64,000 nt of DNA, taken from the NCBI RefSeq assembly GCF_900107605.1, contig NZ_FNQJ01000005.1:62001-126000 (forward strand), read 5' to 3'. This DNA is from Acidovorax soli. Its GTDB lineage: Bacteria; Pseudomonadota; Gammaproteobacteria; Burkholderiales; Burkholderiaceae_C. A program made the translations under genes and the position numbers. Below, in pieces: positions 45,228 to 53,526 of the stretch. Position 1 is the stretch's first letter; every line of letters begins with the position of its first letter. Under the pieces are notes generated by a model that was not told the origin of the DNA, did not search any database, and saw only the letters and a list, made by a program, of their open reading frames with translations.

Positions 45228-46220
45228 ATGAAGACCACAACCTTGCTGGCCACCCTGGCCCTGGCCCTGGGTGCCACCGGGCTCGCGCAGGCGCAAACCG
45301 GCGCCGCTGCCAACAACTACCCCAGCCGACCCATCACCCTGGTGGTGCCGGCTGGCGCAGGCGGCGGCACGGACGTGGTGGCGCGCGTGCTGGCGGACCA
45401 GCTGGGCAAGCGCCTGGGCCAGGCCGTGGTGGTGGACAACAAGACCGGCGCATCCGGCATGCTGGGCACCCAGGCCGTGGCCCGCGCCGCGCCCGATGGC
45501 CATACGCTGCTGGTGGCCTATTCCACGCCGGTGTTCTATGTCCACCACATGTTTGCCAAGGTGCCCTACGACATCCGCAAGGACTTCGAGTTCATCACCC
45601 AGCTGGCGTCCACCAGCCTGGTGATGATGGTCAACGCCAACGTGCCGGTAAAAAACATGAAGGAATTCATGGCCTGGGCGCAGCAAAACAAGGGCAAGGT
45701 CAACTACGGCTCCTACGGCCAGGGCTCGGCGGGCCACCTGATGAGCGCCTACCTGAGTGATTCGCGCAAGCTGGACATGACCCACGTCGCCTACAAGAGC
45801 GAGGCGCCGCACATCCAGGACCTGGCGGGCGGCGTGGTGCCCTGGGGCCTGGGAACCGTCGCGGCGGCCCAGGGCGTGATCAAGGATCAGCGCGTGCGGC
45901 CGATCGCCATCTTTGGCCCCCGGCGCCTGGCCGACATGCCGGACGTAGCCACCATGGCCGAGCAGGGCTTTCCTGACGCCGAATTCAACACCGTCGCCTG
46001 GTTCACCCTGCTGGCGCCCGCCGGCACCCCCAAGCCCATCTTGCAGCGGCTGGAAAAAGAGACGGTGGAAATCATCCATTCCACCGCCATGAAGGCGCGC
46101 TTCCAGGTCTTTGGCCTGGAGGGCGTGCCAGGCGGGTCGGCCCAGTTCCGCAAAGACTTCGACGCCGTAGACCCTGTGATCCAGAAGCTGGTGAAAATCT
46201 CCGGCGTCAAAATGGACTGA
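45228..46220 (+). CDS. Bug/TctC family periplasmic solute-binding protein
   Basis: 330-residue Bug receptor, the third in the window. The signal ends AQAQT at about residue 24. Family core: YPSRPITLVVPAGAGGGTDVVARVLADQL (here abbreviated), DNKTGASGMLGTQ, DGHTLLVAYS and [12 protein letters not shown]. Upstream ACGGAGAC provides a ribosome site. It stands alone with no TctAB membrane genes. It has the GGGTD loop seen in receptors for dicarboxylates but the ligand cannot be told. Confidence 0.88.
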   Translation: MKTTTLLATLALALGATGLAQAQTGAAANNYPSRPITLVVPAGAGGGTDVVARVLADQLGKRLGQAVVVDNKTGASGMLGTQAVARAAPDGHTLLVAYSTPVFYVHHMFAKVPYDIRKDFEFITQLASTSLVMMVNANVPVKNMKEFMAWAQQNKGKVNYGSYGQGSAGHLMSAYLSDSRKLDMTHVAYKSEAPHIQDLAGGVVPWGLGTVAAAQGVIKDQRVRPIAIFGPRRLADMPDVATMAEQGFPDAEFNTVAWFTLLAPAGTPKPILQRLEKETVEIIHSTAMKARFQVFGLEGVPGGSAQFRKDFDAVDPVIQKLVKISGVKMD

Positions 46221-46300
46221 TCGGGCGCGGTGTTGGTAATGGAGAGGGCAGGAAGCATGTGCAGCGGAGTCGCTCTTGGCCGCATCCCGCCTTCCATGCC

Positions 46301-47341
46301 TCACCCCACCAGCGGCTCCTCCTGCATCGCCTCGATCTGCTCGTGCAGCATGTCCACCTGGCCCTTCCAGTAGTCGCTGCTGCCAAACCACGGAAAGTTG
46401 ATCGGGAAGATCGGGTCTTGCCAGCGCCGGGCGAGCCAGGCGCTGTAGTGGATCAGGCGCAGCGTGCGCAGCGGTTCGATAAGGGCCAGCTCGCGCCGGT
46501 CAAAGCTGCGGAACTGTTCGTAGCCATCGAGCAGGGCGCCGAGCTGGTGCGTGCGCTGGCGCCGGTCGCCCGACAGCAGCATCCACAGGTCCTGCACGGC
46601 CGGGCCCATGCGGGCGTCGTCCAGGTCCACAAAGTGCGGGCCGCCGCGCCCCCATTCATCCAAGGGCGTCCACAGGATGTTGCCGGGATGGCAGTCGCCG
46701 TGCAGGCGCAGCGGGGTGGCGTCTTGGAGGCCAAAGGGGCCTGCGGCGGTGGTATCGCCTGCGCTGCCAGCAATCAAATCAAGCGCTTTTTCGCAAGCGT
46801 CGCGCCAGGCCGATTGCACGTCGAGCGGGATCAGGTCGTGCGCCAGCAGCCAGTCGCGCGGCTCGGTGCCGAACTGGGCAAGGTTGAGCGCGGTGCGGTG
46901 GGTGAAGGGCTGCGCCGCACCCACGGTGTGGATGCGCGCCAGAAAGCGGCCAATCCATTCGAGCACCTCGAAATCGTCCAGCTCGGGCTGGCGGCCGCCG
47001 CGCCAGGGGCTGACCGAGAACATGAAGCCGCCGTGCGGGTGCAGCGTGCGCCCGTCCAGCACCAGCGGCCCCACGGCGGGCACCTCGGCGGCCATGAGGT
47101 CGGCGGCGAAGGCATGTTCTTCGAGGATCTGCGCCTCGCTCCAGCGGCCGGGGCGGTAGAACTTGGCGACCACGCGTTCGCCGTCTTCCAGCGTGACCTG
47201 GTAGACGCGGTTTTCGTAGGATGACAGCGCCATCAGCCGGCCATCGCCATACAGGCCCACGCTGGCCAGCGCGTCGAGCACGGCGTCGGGGGTCAGGGTG
47301 GCAAAGGGGTGCGCACCAGGCGCTTCGGGGGAAATGTGCAT
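46301..47341 (-). CDS. srkA: Stress response kinase A (SrkA/RdoA/YihE family)
   Basis: 346-residue protein kinase of the SrkA (YihE, RdoA) family, which phosphorylates serine/threonine and is linked to stress survival in E. coli. It shows SSYENRVYQVTLEDG (nucleotide loop), VVAKFYRP with the ATP-binding lysine, LHGDCHPGNILW as the catalytic loop with Asp and Asn, and FVDLDDARMGP as the metal-binding motif. ATG 47341 matches the family start. It lies downstream of a separate Ser/Thr kinase gene on the same strand, after 162 bases. Confidence 0.9.
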   Translation of the reverse strand: MHISPEAPGAHPFATLTPDAVLDALASVGLYGDGRLMALSSYENRVYQVTLEDGERVVAKFYRPGRWSEAQILEEHAFAADLMAAEVPAVGPLVLDGRTLHPHGGFMFSVSPWRGGRQPELDDFEVLEWIGRFLARIHTVGAAQPFTHRTALNLAQFGTEPRDWLLAHDLIPLDVQSAWRDACEKALDLIAGSAGDTTAAGPFGLQDATPLRLHGDCHPGNILWTPLDEWGRGGPHFVDLDDARMGPAVQDLWMLLSGDRRQRTHQLGALLDGYEQFRSFDRRELALIEPLRTLRLIHYSAWLARRWQDPIFPINFPWFGSSDYWKGQVDMLHEQIEAMQEEPLVG

Positions 47342-47503
47342 CGGGCCATTGTCGCCCGGCCGCAGTGGCCCCACCGCGGGCATGGCAGGGCGCCTGGCAT
47401 GACCAGAATCTTGGATAAATGGGCTCTGCCACCCGATGGCATTGCGCAAGAAGCTCTATTTTTAATAGGAAAAGACGGGTGGATACAGCCGCCCCGTTGG
47501 GGC

Positions 47504-48940
47504 TTACTCGCTGTATTCGCGTGCCAGCTGGGCAAAGGGCAGGGCCTGCTTGACCAGGATGACGGTGCAGGGCGCGTCGCGGGCCACGCGCATGGGCACG
47601 GTGGCGATGAAGCGCTGGGTCTGCAGCCCATGCGTGGCGGCGCCCAGGATCATCATGCTGACCTGGTTGCCCTCGGCGTAGCGCACCAGCGCCTGGGCCA
47701 CGTCGCCCGCTTCGAGGACGTGGTAGCTCACGCTGTGGTCCGCCAGGTCGAGCGGTTCGGCCCATTGCCGCAGACGCGCGCGGTGCTGGCGGTGCAGCGC
47801 GGTTTCGCTGTGTTCGCTGTCGGTGCTGCTGCTGGCCGAGGGCGAGATCACGGTGACGCAGGCCAGCCGCGCACCCGGGCGGATGCCCAGCGAGCGCCCC
47901 ACGGCCTGGCGCAGCGAATACAGGGTGGCATCGGTCACGTCGTCGTGCGGCACGGCCACCATGACGATGGGCACTTCTTCGATCTGGCGCGTGGGCAGCG
48001 GGCTGGGCTGGTAGTGCATGCCGGCGGCCTTGATCCAGCGCTTGAAGTGTGTGCGTGCGCCCGGGCCGCGCTGGCGCTGGCCGCGCTCGGTGACGGGCAC
48101 CTGGTCGGGGTGGGCCAGGTCGAAGGCCAGGTGCGCGGCCGAGGGGTGTCGTTTGGCGGCCTCGGGTTCCAGGCAGCGCAGGATGGTTTCCTGCAGCCAT
48201 TCGGGCAGGTCGGGGCGGTGCTGGCGCGGCGGCATGGGCGACATCCACAGGCGCTGGCGCAGGCCGCCTGGCGTGGTGGGCGCGCCAAAGGGCAGCTCGC
48301 CCGTGGCCAGTTCGTACAGCATGACGCCGATGGCAAAGATGTCGCTGCGCGGGTCGCCGCGCACGCCCACCACCTGCTCGGGCGCGATCCAGGCGGGCGA
48401 ACCCACGGCGCGGCGCAGCTCTTCGGCCAGCAGGTCGGGGTAGTGGGCGTGGCACGACAGGCCAAAGTCGAGCAGCACGGCATGGTCGTCGTGGGTGAAC
48501 AGCACGTTGCCGGGCTTGAGGTCGAGGTGGCAGACGTTCTGCTGGTGCAGGCTGTGCGCGGCACGCCCCATGGCGGCGCCCAGGCGGGCGATGGTTGCCA
48601 CGTCGGGCCGCCCGGCCATGTCCAGCCAGTGCTGCAGGGTGCGGCCCGTCAGGTATTCCATGACCAGGTAGGGCAGGCGTTCCAGGTCGCCCGCGGCGAC
48701 AAAGCGCGGCACATGGGGGCCGGTGAGCACGGGCAGGATCTGCAGCTCGACCTCGAAGCTGACGATGTTCTCGGCGCCGTCGCCCGCCGTCATGCGCGGG
48801 ATCTTCATGGCCAGGGGAAAGCCAGGGTTGGGCGCGCCCACCGCGTATTCCACGCGGTAGATATGGGCCATGCCGCCCGAATGGATGCATTCGAGCACGG
48901 TGAAGCCATCGATTTCGGTGCCGGGTTCGAGCAGCTTCAC
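47504..48940 (-). CDS. Serine/threonine protein kinase fused to a universal stress protein domain
   Basis: 478-residue Hanks-type kinase with a C-terminal UspA-like domain. The glycine loop HSGGMAHIY is at 20-28, the ATP lysine Lys 46, catalytic loop HLDLKPGN at 138-145, and DFG at 158-160. The loop has leucine where HRD kinases have arginine, a non-RD form. No transmembrane helix or PASTA repeats. The Usp domain (about 325-470) ends with MMILGAATHGLQTQRF, a degenerate nucleotide loop. The start is GTG at 48940, overlapping the stop of the metallophosphoesterase gene by four bases, so the kinase and phosphatase-like protein are made together. Confidence 0.88.
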   Translation of the reverse strand: MKLLEPGTEIDGFTVLECIHSGGMAHIYRVEYAVGAPNPGFPLAMKIPRMTAGDGAENIVSFEVELQILPVLTGPHVPRFVAAGDLERLPYLVMEYLTGRTLQHWLDMAGRPDVATIARLGAAMGRAAHSLHQQNVCHLDLKPGNVLFTHDDHAVLLDFGLSCHAHYPDLLAEELRRAVGSPAWIAPEQVVGVRGDPRSDIFAIGVMLYELATGELPFGAPTTPGGLRQRLWMSPMPPRQHRPDLPEWLQETILRCLEPEAAKRHPSAAHLAFDLAHPDQVPVTERGQRQRGPGARTHFKRWIKAAGMHYQPSPLPTRQIEEVPIVMVAVPHDDVTDATLYSLRQAVGRSLGIRPGARLACVTVISPSASSSTDSEHSETALHRQHRARLRQWAEPLDLADHSVSYHVLEAGDVAQALVRYAEGNQVSMMILGAATHGLQTQRFIATVPMRVARDAPCTVILVKQALPFAQLAREYSE

Positions 48941-49704
48941 CGGCCGGCCTCCAGCCGCAGGGCAAAGTAATCGGGCATGGCGTTTGTGGCCCGGATGGCG
49001 GCGGCAGCGGCGGCATGGTCGTAGGGCACGCGCTCGAAGCGCAGCAGCCAGGCGTCGGTGTCGAGCAGGGCGTACATGGCGCGCGGGTCACCGTCGCGCG
49101 GCTGGCCCACCGAGCCGATGGTGGCCACCCATTGCCGGCGTGGCGCCACCGGAATGGCCACGCCCGGCTGGGGCACAAAGCGCATGAGCCTCCGCCCGGT
49201 GCCACGGTAGTACAGCGTCTGCTGGTGCACATGGCCGCAGAACACATGGCGGATGCCGGGGCGCTGGGCGGCGGCGTCCAGGCACTGGCCCGCCACGGCT
49301 TCGTTGTCCACATAGCGCCAGCGCTCGGGGGCGTCGGCGCTGGCATGCACCAGCAGGACGCCGCCCACCTCGGCGACGAGGGGCAGGTTCGCAAGAAAGG
49401 CGCGCTCCGGCGGCGTGAGCTGGTCGTGGGTCCAGCCGGCCCCCTGTGCGGCCACGGTGCTGGCGGCCCGGTCACCTGGAGCCGGGGGGTGCACGGCCAG
49501 GGCGTCGTGGTTGCCGCCGATCACGCAGTGGCCCTCTGCCACCAACGCCATGGCCTGCCGCACCACATAGCCGGGGTCGGCACCATAGCCCACCAGGTCG
49601 CCCAGCCAGACAAAGTGCTGCGCGCCCTGCGCGCGGGCGTGGTCCATGCAGGCGTCGAGCGCCTGGCGGTTGGAATGAATGTCTGACAGCAGCGCCAGCT
49701 TCAT
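48937..49704 (-). CDS. Calcineurin-like metallophosphoesterase
   Basis: 255-residue cytoplasmic phosphoesterase. Dinuclear metal motifs are SDIHSN at residues 7-12, GDLVGYG, GGNHD, LLVHAS and the late GHVHQQ. This arrangement is typical of YfcE/ApaH-like and some protein phosphatase enzymes. The stop overlaps the GTG start of the kinase-Usp gene, so it may counteract the kinase, though the substrate could also be a nucleotide or phosphodiester. ATG 49704 begins MKLALLSDIH. Confidence 0.9.
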   Translation of the reverse strand: MKLALLSDIHSNRQALDACMDHARAQGAQHFVWLGDLVGYGADPGYVVRQAMALVAEGHCVIGGNHDALAVHPPAPGDRAASTVAAQGAGWTHDQLTPPERAFLANLPLVAEVGGVLLVHASADAPERWRYVDNEAVAGQCLDAAAQRPGIRHVFCGHVHQQTLYYRGTGRRLMRFVPQPGVAIPVAPRRQWVATIGSVGQPRDGDPRAMYALLDTDAWLLRFERVPYDHAAAAAAIRATNAMPDYFALRLEAGR

Positions 49705-49811
49705 CGGTGCCTCCTTGATGGCACCATCCTAGCCGAGGCCTGTCGGCATGCCACCAGAAGGCTGTGCCGGCGGGTCGCCGGAGCACCAGGCCTACCGGCG
49801 CTGCCGGTGCT

Positions 49812-50228
49812 TCAGACCAGTGTGAGCGTCACGTCGATGTTGCCACGCGTGGCGTTGGAGTAGGGGCAGACCTGGTGGGCGGCATCCACCAGGGCCTGCG
49901 CTGCGGCACGGTCCATGCCAGGCAGGCTGATGGCCATGCGCACGGCAATGCCATAGCCCGCGCCGAGCTTGCCCAGGTCCACGCTGGCGTCAATGGCCAG
50001 GTCCTGGGGCAGGGTGATCTTCTGCTGGCCGGCCACGGCCTTCATGGCGCCGATGAAGCAGGCCGAGTAGCCGGCCGCGAACAGTTGCTCAGGGTTGGTG
50101 CCCGTGCCGGAGGTGCCGGGGGGCGACAGCTGGATGTCCAGGCGGCCATCATCGGTGCGCGAGGCGCCGTCGCGGCCCCCGGTGGTGTGGGCGTGGGCGG
50201 TGTACAGAACTTTTTCAAGCGAGGCCAT
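49812..50228 (-). CDS. ohr: Organic hydroperoxide reductase Ohr
   Basis: 138-residue thiol peroxidase that reduces organic hydroperoxides. The two redox cysteines are Cys 57 in GYSACF and Cys 121 in HQVCPYS. Arg 19 and Glu 47 are placed like the arginine and glutamate that activate the peroxidatic cysteine. It lies 67 bases after ohrR on the same strand, and that gap has no copy of the palindrome found upstream of ohrR, so it is probably transcribed with ohrR. Confidence 0.94.
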   Translation of the reverse strand: MASLEKVLYTAHAHTTGGRDGASRTDDGRLDIQLSPPGTSGTGTNPEQLFAAGYSACFIGAMKAVAGQQKITLPQDLAIDASVDLGKLGAGYGIAVRMAISLPGMDRAAAQALVDAAHQVCPYSNATRGNIDVTLTLV

Positions 50229-50295
50229 GGTGTCTTCCTTTGCAGGTAATGCCCGCAGCGCGGGACGGTGAGGGAACGTGAACGGGTGGATGCCA

Positions 50296-50757
50296 TCAAG
50301 GCGCGCTCAGCCGGGCGCGCAGGGTCTTGAGCTGGCCGGTCAGTGCCGCCAGCTCGGGCCGCGTGCACTGGCTGCGCTGCAGCACGCAAGGCGGAATGCG
50401 TTCTGCGGCATCGCGCAGCGACCGCCCCGCGGGCGTCAGGCGGATGCGCACGCGCCGCTCGTCCTCGGCGTCGCGCAGGCGGGCAATCAGCCCCGATGTT
50501 TCGAGGCGTTTGAGCAGCGGGGTGAGCGTTCCCGAATCCAGGTACAGGCGCTCGCCCAGGGCGCTGACCGTGATGCCGTCGCCTTCCCACAGCACCAGCA
50601 TCACCAGGTATTGCGGGTAGGTCAGGCCGATGGTGTCCAGCAGGGGCTTGTACAGCTTGGTCATGGCCAGTGAAGCCGAATACAGCGCAAAGCACACCTG
50701 GTTGTCCAGTTGCAGCGTGGCGGGGCTCGGTGAAAGGGGCGTGGTCTTGCGTGGCAT
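50296..50757 (-). CDS. ohrR: MarR-family peroxide-sensing repressor OhrR
   Basis: 153-residue winged-helix repressor. The sensing cysteine Cys 22 (NQVCFALYS) and Tyr 36 and Tyr 47, which hydrogen-bond it in the Xanthomonas protein, are all at the expected positions. Cys 124 and Cys 131 in the C-terminus suggest the two-cysteine disulphide type. The winged helix spans about 60-105 (LDSGTLTPLLKRLE, DERRVRIRLT). ATG 50757 was preferred to a TTG seven codons upstream that lies inside the operator. It would repress itself and ohr. Confidence 0.93.
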   Translation of the reverse strand: MPRKTTPLSPSPATLQLDNQVCFALYSASLAMTKLYKPLLDTIGLTYPQYLVMLVLWEGDGITVSALGERLYLDSGTLTPLLKRLETSGLIARLRDAEDERRVRIRLTPAGRSLRDAAERIPPCVLQRSQCTRPELAALTGQLKTLRARLSAP

Positions 50758-50772
50758 GGCCTGTATTTTTGC

Positions 50773-50804
50773 TGGCAATTAAATTGTGTAAAATTTAATT
50801 GCCA
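50773..50804. promoter_or_regulatory. Probable OhrR operator
   Basis: A perfect 13-base inverted repeat, TGGCAATTAAATT and AATTTAATTGCCA, around six bases, in an AT-rich patch 15 bases before the ohrR ATG. Known OhrR sites are AT-rich palindromes built on CAATT/AATTG, and these elements are present in both arms. On the minus strand a TTGGCA hexamer lies within the left part, so binding would block the promoter. It is the clearest operator in the window. Confidence 0.85.
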
Positions 50805-50848
50805 AAAACCTTTATCGCGAGAAGGACTTCTGGCAACTCGCCGGGCCG

Positions 50849-50872
50849 AAAAAAGGCGCCCTCGGACGCCTT
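50849..50872 (-). terminator. Rho-independent terminator after the hydroxybutyryl-CoA dehydrogenase gene
   Basis: On the minus strand AAGGCG (50872-50867) pairs with CGCCTT (50858-50853) across an eight-base loop, then continues into T6 ending at 50849. It lies 28 bases after the stop of the dehydrogenase gene and insulates it from ohrR. Confidence 0.85.
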
Positions 50873-50899
50873 GTGCTGTGCCATGCGTTGCCGCAGGGC

Positions 50900-51748
50900 T
50901 CAGTAGCTGTAAACGCCCCGGCCGGTCTTGCGGCCCAGGCGGCCAGCGGCCACCATTTCGCGCAGCAGCGGGCAGGCGCGGTACTTGCTGTCGCCAAACT
51001 CGGCCAGGTACACGTCCATCACGGCCAGGCACACATCGAGGCCCACCATGTCGGCCAGGGCCAGCGGGCCGATGGGCTGGTTGCAGCCCAGCTTCATGCC
51101 GGCGTCGATGTCCTCGGGCGTGGCCAGGCCTTCGGCCAGCACGAAGAAGGCTTCGTTGATCATGGGCACCAGGATGCGGTTGACCACAAAGCCGGGAGCG
51201 TTTTTCACGGTGATGGGGCTCTTGCCCAGCGCCTCGGCCATGGCCTTGACGGCGTCGTGCGTGGCATCGCTGGTCTGCAGGCCACGGATGATTTCCACCA
51301 GCGCCATCATCGGCACCGGATTGAAGAAGTGCATGCCGATGAACTTGTCGGCGCGGCTGGTGGCGGCGGCCAGCTTGGTGATGGAGATCGACGAAGTGTT
51401 GGAGGCGATGATCACGTCGGGGCCGACGATGCCGTCCACCTGCTGGAGGATCTTGAGCTTGAGCGCGTAGTTCTCGGTGGCGGCCTCGATCACCAGCTGG
51501 GCGGCCCTGAGTTCGTCGTAGCTGGTGGAGACCTTGATGCGCGCCAGGGCAGCGTCCTTGTCGGCGGCGCTGATCTTTTCCTTCTTGATCAGGCGGTCCA
51601 GGCTGCCGGCCACCGTGGCCAGGCCTTTTTGCACGGCGGCGTCAGAAATATCCACCATCACCACGTTGATGCCCGACACGGCGCAGGCCTGCGCGATGCC
51701 GTTGCCCATGGTGCCGGCACCAATGATGCCAACGGTTTGAATCGTCAT
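50900..51748 (-). CDS. hbd: 3-hydroxybutyryl-CoA dehydrogenase
   Basis: 282-residue NAD(P)-dependent dehydrogenase of short-chain 3-hydroxyacyl-CoA substrates. The N-terminal Rossmann motif is VGIIGAGTMGNGIAQ, followed by ASNTSSISIT, HFFNPVPMM with the catalytic histidine, KNAPGFVVNRIL and GRKTGRGVYSY at the C-terminus. ATG 51748 removes six poorly supported residues. It diverges from a GMC oxidoreductase across 115 bases and ends at its own terminator, so it is probably monocistronic. PaaH is an alternative name for this family in phenylacetate loci. Confidence 0.93.
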   Translation of the reverse strand: MTIQTVGIIGAGTMGNGIAQACAVSGINVVMVDISDAAVQKGLATVAGSLDRLIKKEKISAADKDAALARIKVSTSYDELRAAQLVIEAATENYALKLKILQQVDGIVGPDVIIASNTSSISITKLAAATSRADKFIGMHFFNPVPMMALVEIIRGLQTSDATHDAVKAMAEALGKSPITVKNAPGFVVNRILVPMINEAFFVLAEGLATPEDIDAGMKLGCNQPIGPLALADMVGLDVCLAVMDVYLAEFGDSKYRACPLLREMVAAGRLGRKTGRGVYSY

Positions 51749-51863
51749 AGAAAAAGCCCTCTTCATAAGTGAAACAGACAGCCGAGATGGTAAAGGGAGC
51801 GCATGTCCGTTCGGTTATCGTGTCCGCAGACCGCCGCACCACAGGCGGAAGAGACAAAAATCC

Positions 51864-53453
51864 ATGTTCGACTACATCGTGATCGGAGGCGGATCGGCCG
51901 GCGCCGTGCTGGCAGGGCGCCTGACCGAAGACCCCGGTGTGCGCGTGTGCCTGCTGGAGGCAGGGCCCGCCGACAAAAGCGTTTTCATCCATTGTCCCGC
52001 CGGGCTGGCCGTGATGGCGAAGTTCGAACTCAACAGCTGGGGGCAGAACACCACGCCGCAGTCCGCGCTCAACGGGCGCCAGGGGTACCAGCCCCGGGGC
52101 AAGGTGCTGGGGGGATCGAGTTCGATCAATGCCATGGTGTACGTGCGCGGCCAGCATGCCGATTACGACCACTGGGCAGCGCAGGGCAATCCCGGTTGGG
52201 GCTGGGACGATGTCAAGCCCTACTTTTTGCGCGCCGAAAACAACGAACGCGGCGCGGACGCATGGCATGGCCAGGGCGGCCCGCTGAATGTGGCCGATCT
52301 GCGCGCGCCCCACCGGTTCAGCCGGTTTTTCACCGAGGCCGGGGTGCAGGCCGGCTACCCGCACAACCCCGATTTCAACGGCGCCAGGCAGGAAGGCGTG
52401 GGCCTGTACCAGGTCACGCAGAAGAACGGCGAGCGCCACAGCGTGGCCAAGGGCTATCTCACCCCGCACCTGGCGCGGCCCAACCTGCAGGTCATCACCC
52501 AGGCGCATGCCACGCGGGTGCTGCTGGAGGGCCGCCGCGCCGTGGGCGTGGAATACCGCCAGGGCGGCCAGCTGCGCCAGCTGCGGGCCGTGCGTGAGGT
52601 GCTGCTGAGCGCCGGCGCGCTGCTGTCGCCGCAGCTGCTGATGCTGTCGGGCATCGGCCCGGGGACGCAACTGCAGCGCCATGGCATCGCGGTGCAGCAC
52701 GACCTGCCTGGCGTGGGGGCGCACCTGCACGACCATCCGGACGTGGTGCAGATCATGGATGCGCCGGGCCTGACCGATCTGTTCGGGCTGTCGCTGCCCG
52801 GCATGGTGAACCTGGTGCGCGGCATGCTGCGGTGGCGCCACAGCCGCACCGGCATGCTCACCACTAATTTCGCCGAGGCGGGGGGCTTCATCAGGAGCGA
52901 TCCGTCCGAGCCGGCGCCTGATCTGCAACTGCATTTCGTGATCGGCAAGCTGCTGGACCATGGCCGCAAGACCGTGCTGGGCCATGGCTACTCGTCCCAT
53001 GTCTGCCTGCTGCAGCCCAGGAGCCGCGGCACCGTCTCGCTGGCCAGCAAGGACCCGCTGCAGCTGCCGCTGGTGGACCCCCGTTTCCTGAGCGATCCCG
53101 ACGACATGGCGCGCATGGTGCGCGGTGTGCAGCGGATGCGCCGCATCCTGGGTCAACCGGCGCTGGCGCGGCTCGGCGCGAAGGAACTGGCTGCCTCGGC
53201 CGGCGCCCGCACCGATGCGCAGATCGAGCAGTTCATCCGCCAGCATGCCGACACCATCTATCACCCCGTGGGCTCCTGCCGCATGGGACCGGGCCCGCTG
53301 GATGTGGTGGATGCCCAGTTGCGTGTGCATGGCATGCAGGGGTTGCGCGTGGTGGACGCGTCCATCATGCCGCGCATCGTGAGCGGCAACACCAATGCAC
53401 CCACGGTGATGATTGCCGAAAAGGCGGTGGACCTGCTGCGTGCCGCGGTGTAG
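51864..53453 (+). CDS. GMC-family FAD-dependent oxidoreductase (choline/alcohol dehydrogenase type)
   Basis: 529-residue flavoprotein of the glucose-methanol-choline family. The FAD-binding VIGGGSAGAVLAGRL and the second motif GKVLGGSSSINAM are near the N-terminus; LLSAGALLSPQLLMLSGIGP and the active-site HPVGSCRMG, with catalytic histidine, are in order, and NTNAPTVMIAEKA closes the chain. It resembles both choline dehydrogenase and medium-chain alcohol dehydrogenase AlkJ, which cannot be separated by eye. No betaine aldehyde dehydrogenase gene is nearby, which argues against a bet operon. It stands alone on the plus strand. Confidence 0.88.
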   Translation: MFDYIVIGGGSAGAVLAGRLTEDPGVRVCLLEAGPADKSVFIHCPAGLAVMAKFELNSWGQNTTPQSALNGRQGYQPRGKVLGGSSSINAMVYVRGQHADYDHWAAQGNPGWGWDDVKPYFLRAENNERGADAWHGQGGPLNVADLRAPHRFSRFFTEAGVQAGYPHNPDFNGARQEGVGLYQVTQKNGERHSVAKGYLTPHLARPNLQVITQAHATRVLLEGRRAVGVEYRQGGQLRQLRAVREVLLSAGALLSPQLLMLSGIGPGTQLQRHGIAVQHDLPGVGAHLHDHPDVVQIMDAPGLTDLFGLSLPGMVNLVRGMLRWRHSRTGMLTTNFAEAGGFIRSDPSEPAPDLQLHFVIGKLLDHGRKTVLGHGYSSHVCLLQPRSRGTVSLASKDPLQLPLVDPRFLSDPDDMARMVRGVQRMRRILGQPALARLGAKELAASAGARTDAQIEQFIRQHADTIYHPVGSCRMGPGPLDVVDAQLRVHGMQGLRVVDASIMPRIVSGNTNAPTVMIAEKAVDLLRAAV

Positions 53454-53471
53454 GGCGGGGCGAGGATGTTG

Positions 53472-53522
53472 TTGGCTTGCAGCGCTGGTATGGCAAGCGC
53501 TGGCGGCTATACAAAGAATAGT
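53472..53522 (+). repeat. Copy of the AT-rich intergenic repeat beside the ABC permease
   Basis: Contains TTGGCT, GCGCT, CAAGCGCT and GGCTAT at exactly the spacing seen in the copy at 54556-54617, over 51 bases without gaps. It sits between the GMC oxidoreductase stop and the permease stop. It and the copy at 54556 are direct repeats flanking the permease gene. Confidence 0.7.
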
Positions 53523-53526
53523 TGAA

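Noticed and set aside
47450-47475. Possible degenerate repeat copy (AAGCTCTATTTTTAATAGG)
   Set aside because: Only the AGCT and T-rich tail agree; the hairpin half is missing, so chance similarity cannot be excluded.
46779-49475. 898-codon minus-strand open frame
   Set aside because: It overlaps the kinase-Usp and SrkA genes in another frame and has Arg/Pro-rich composition typical of GC shadow frames.
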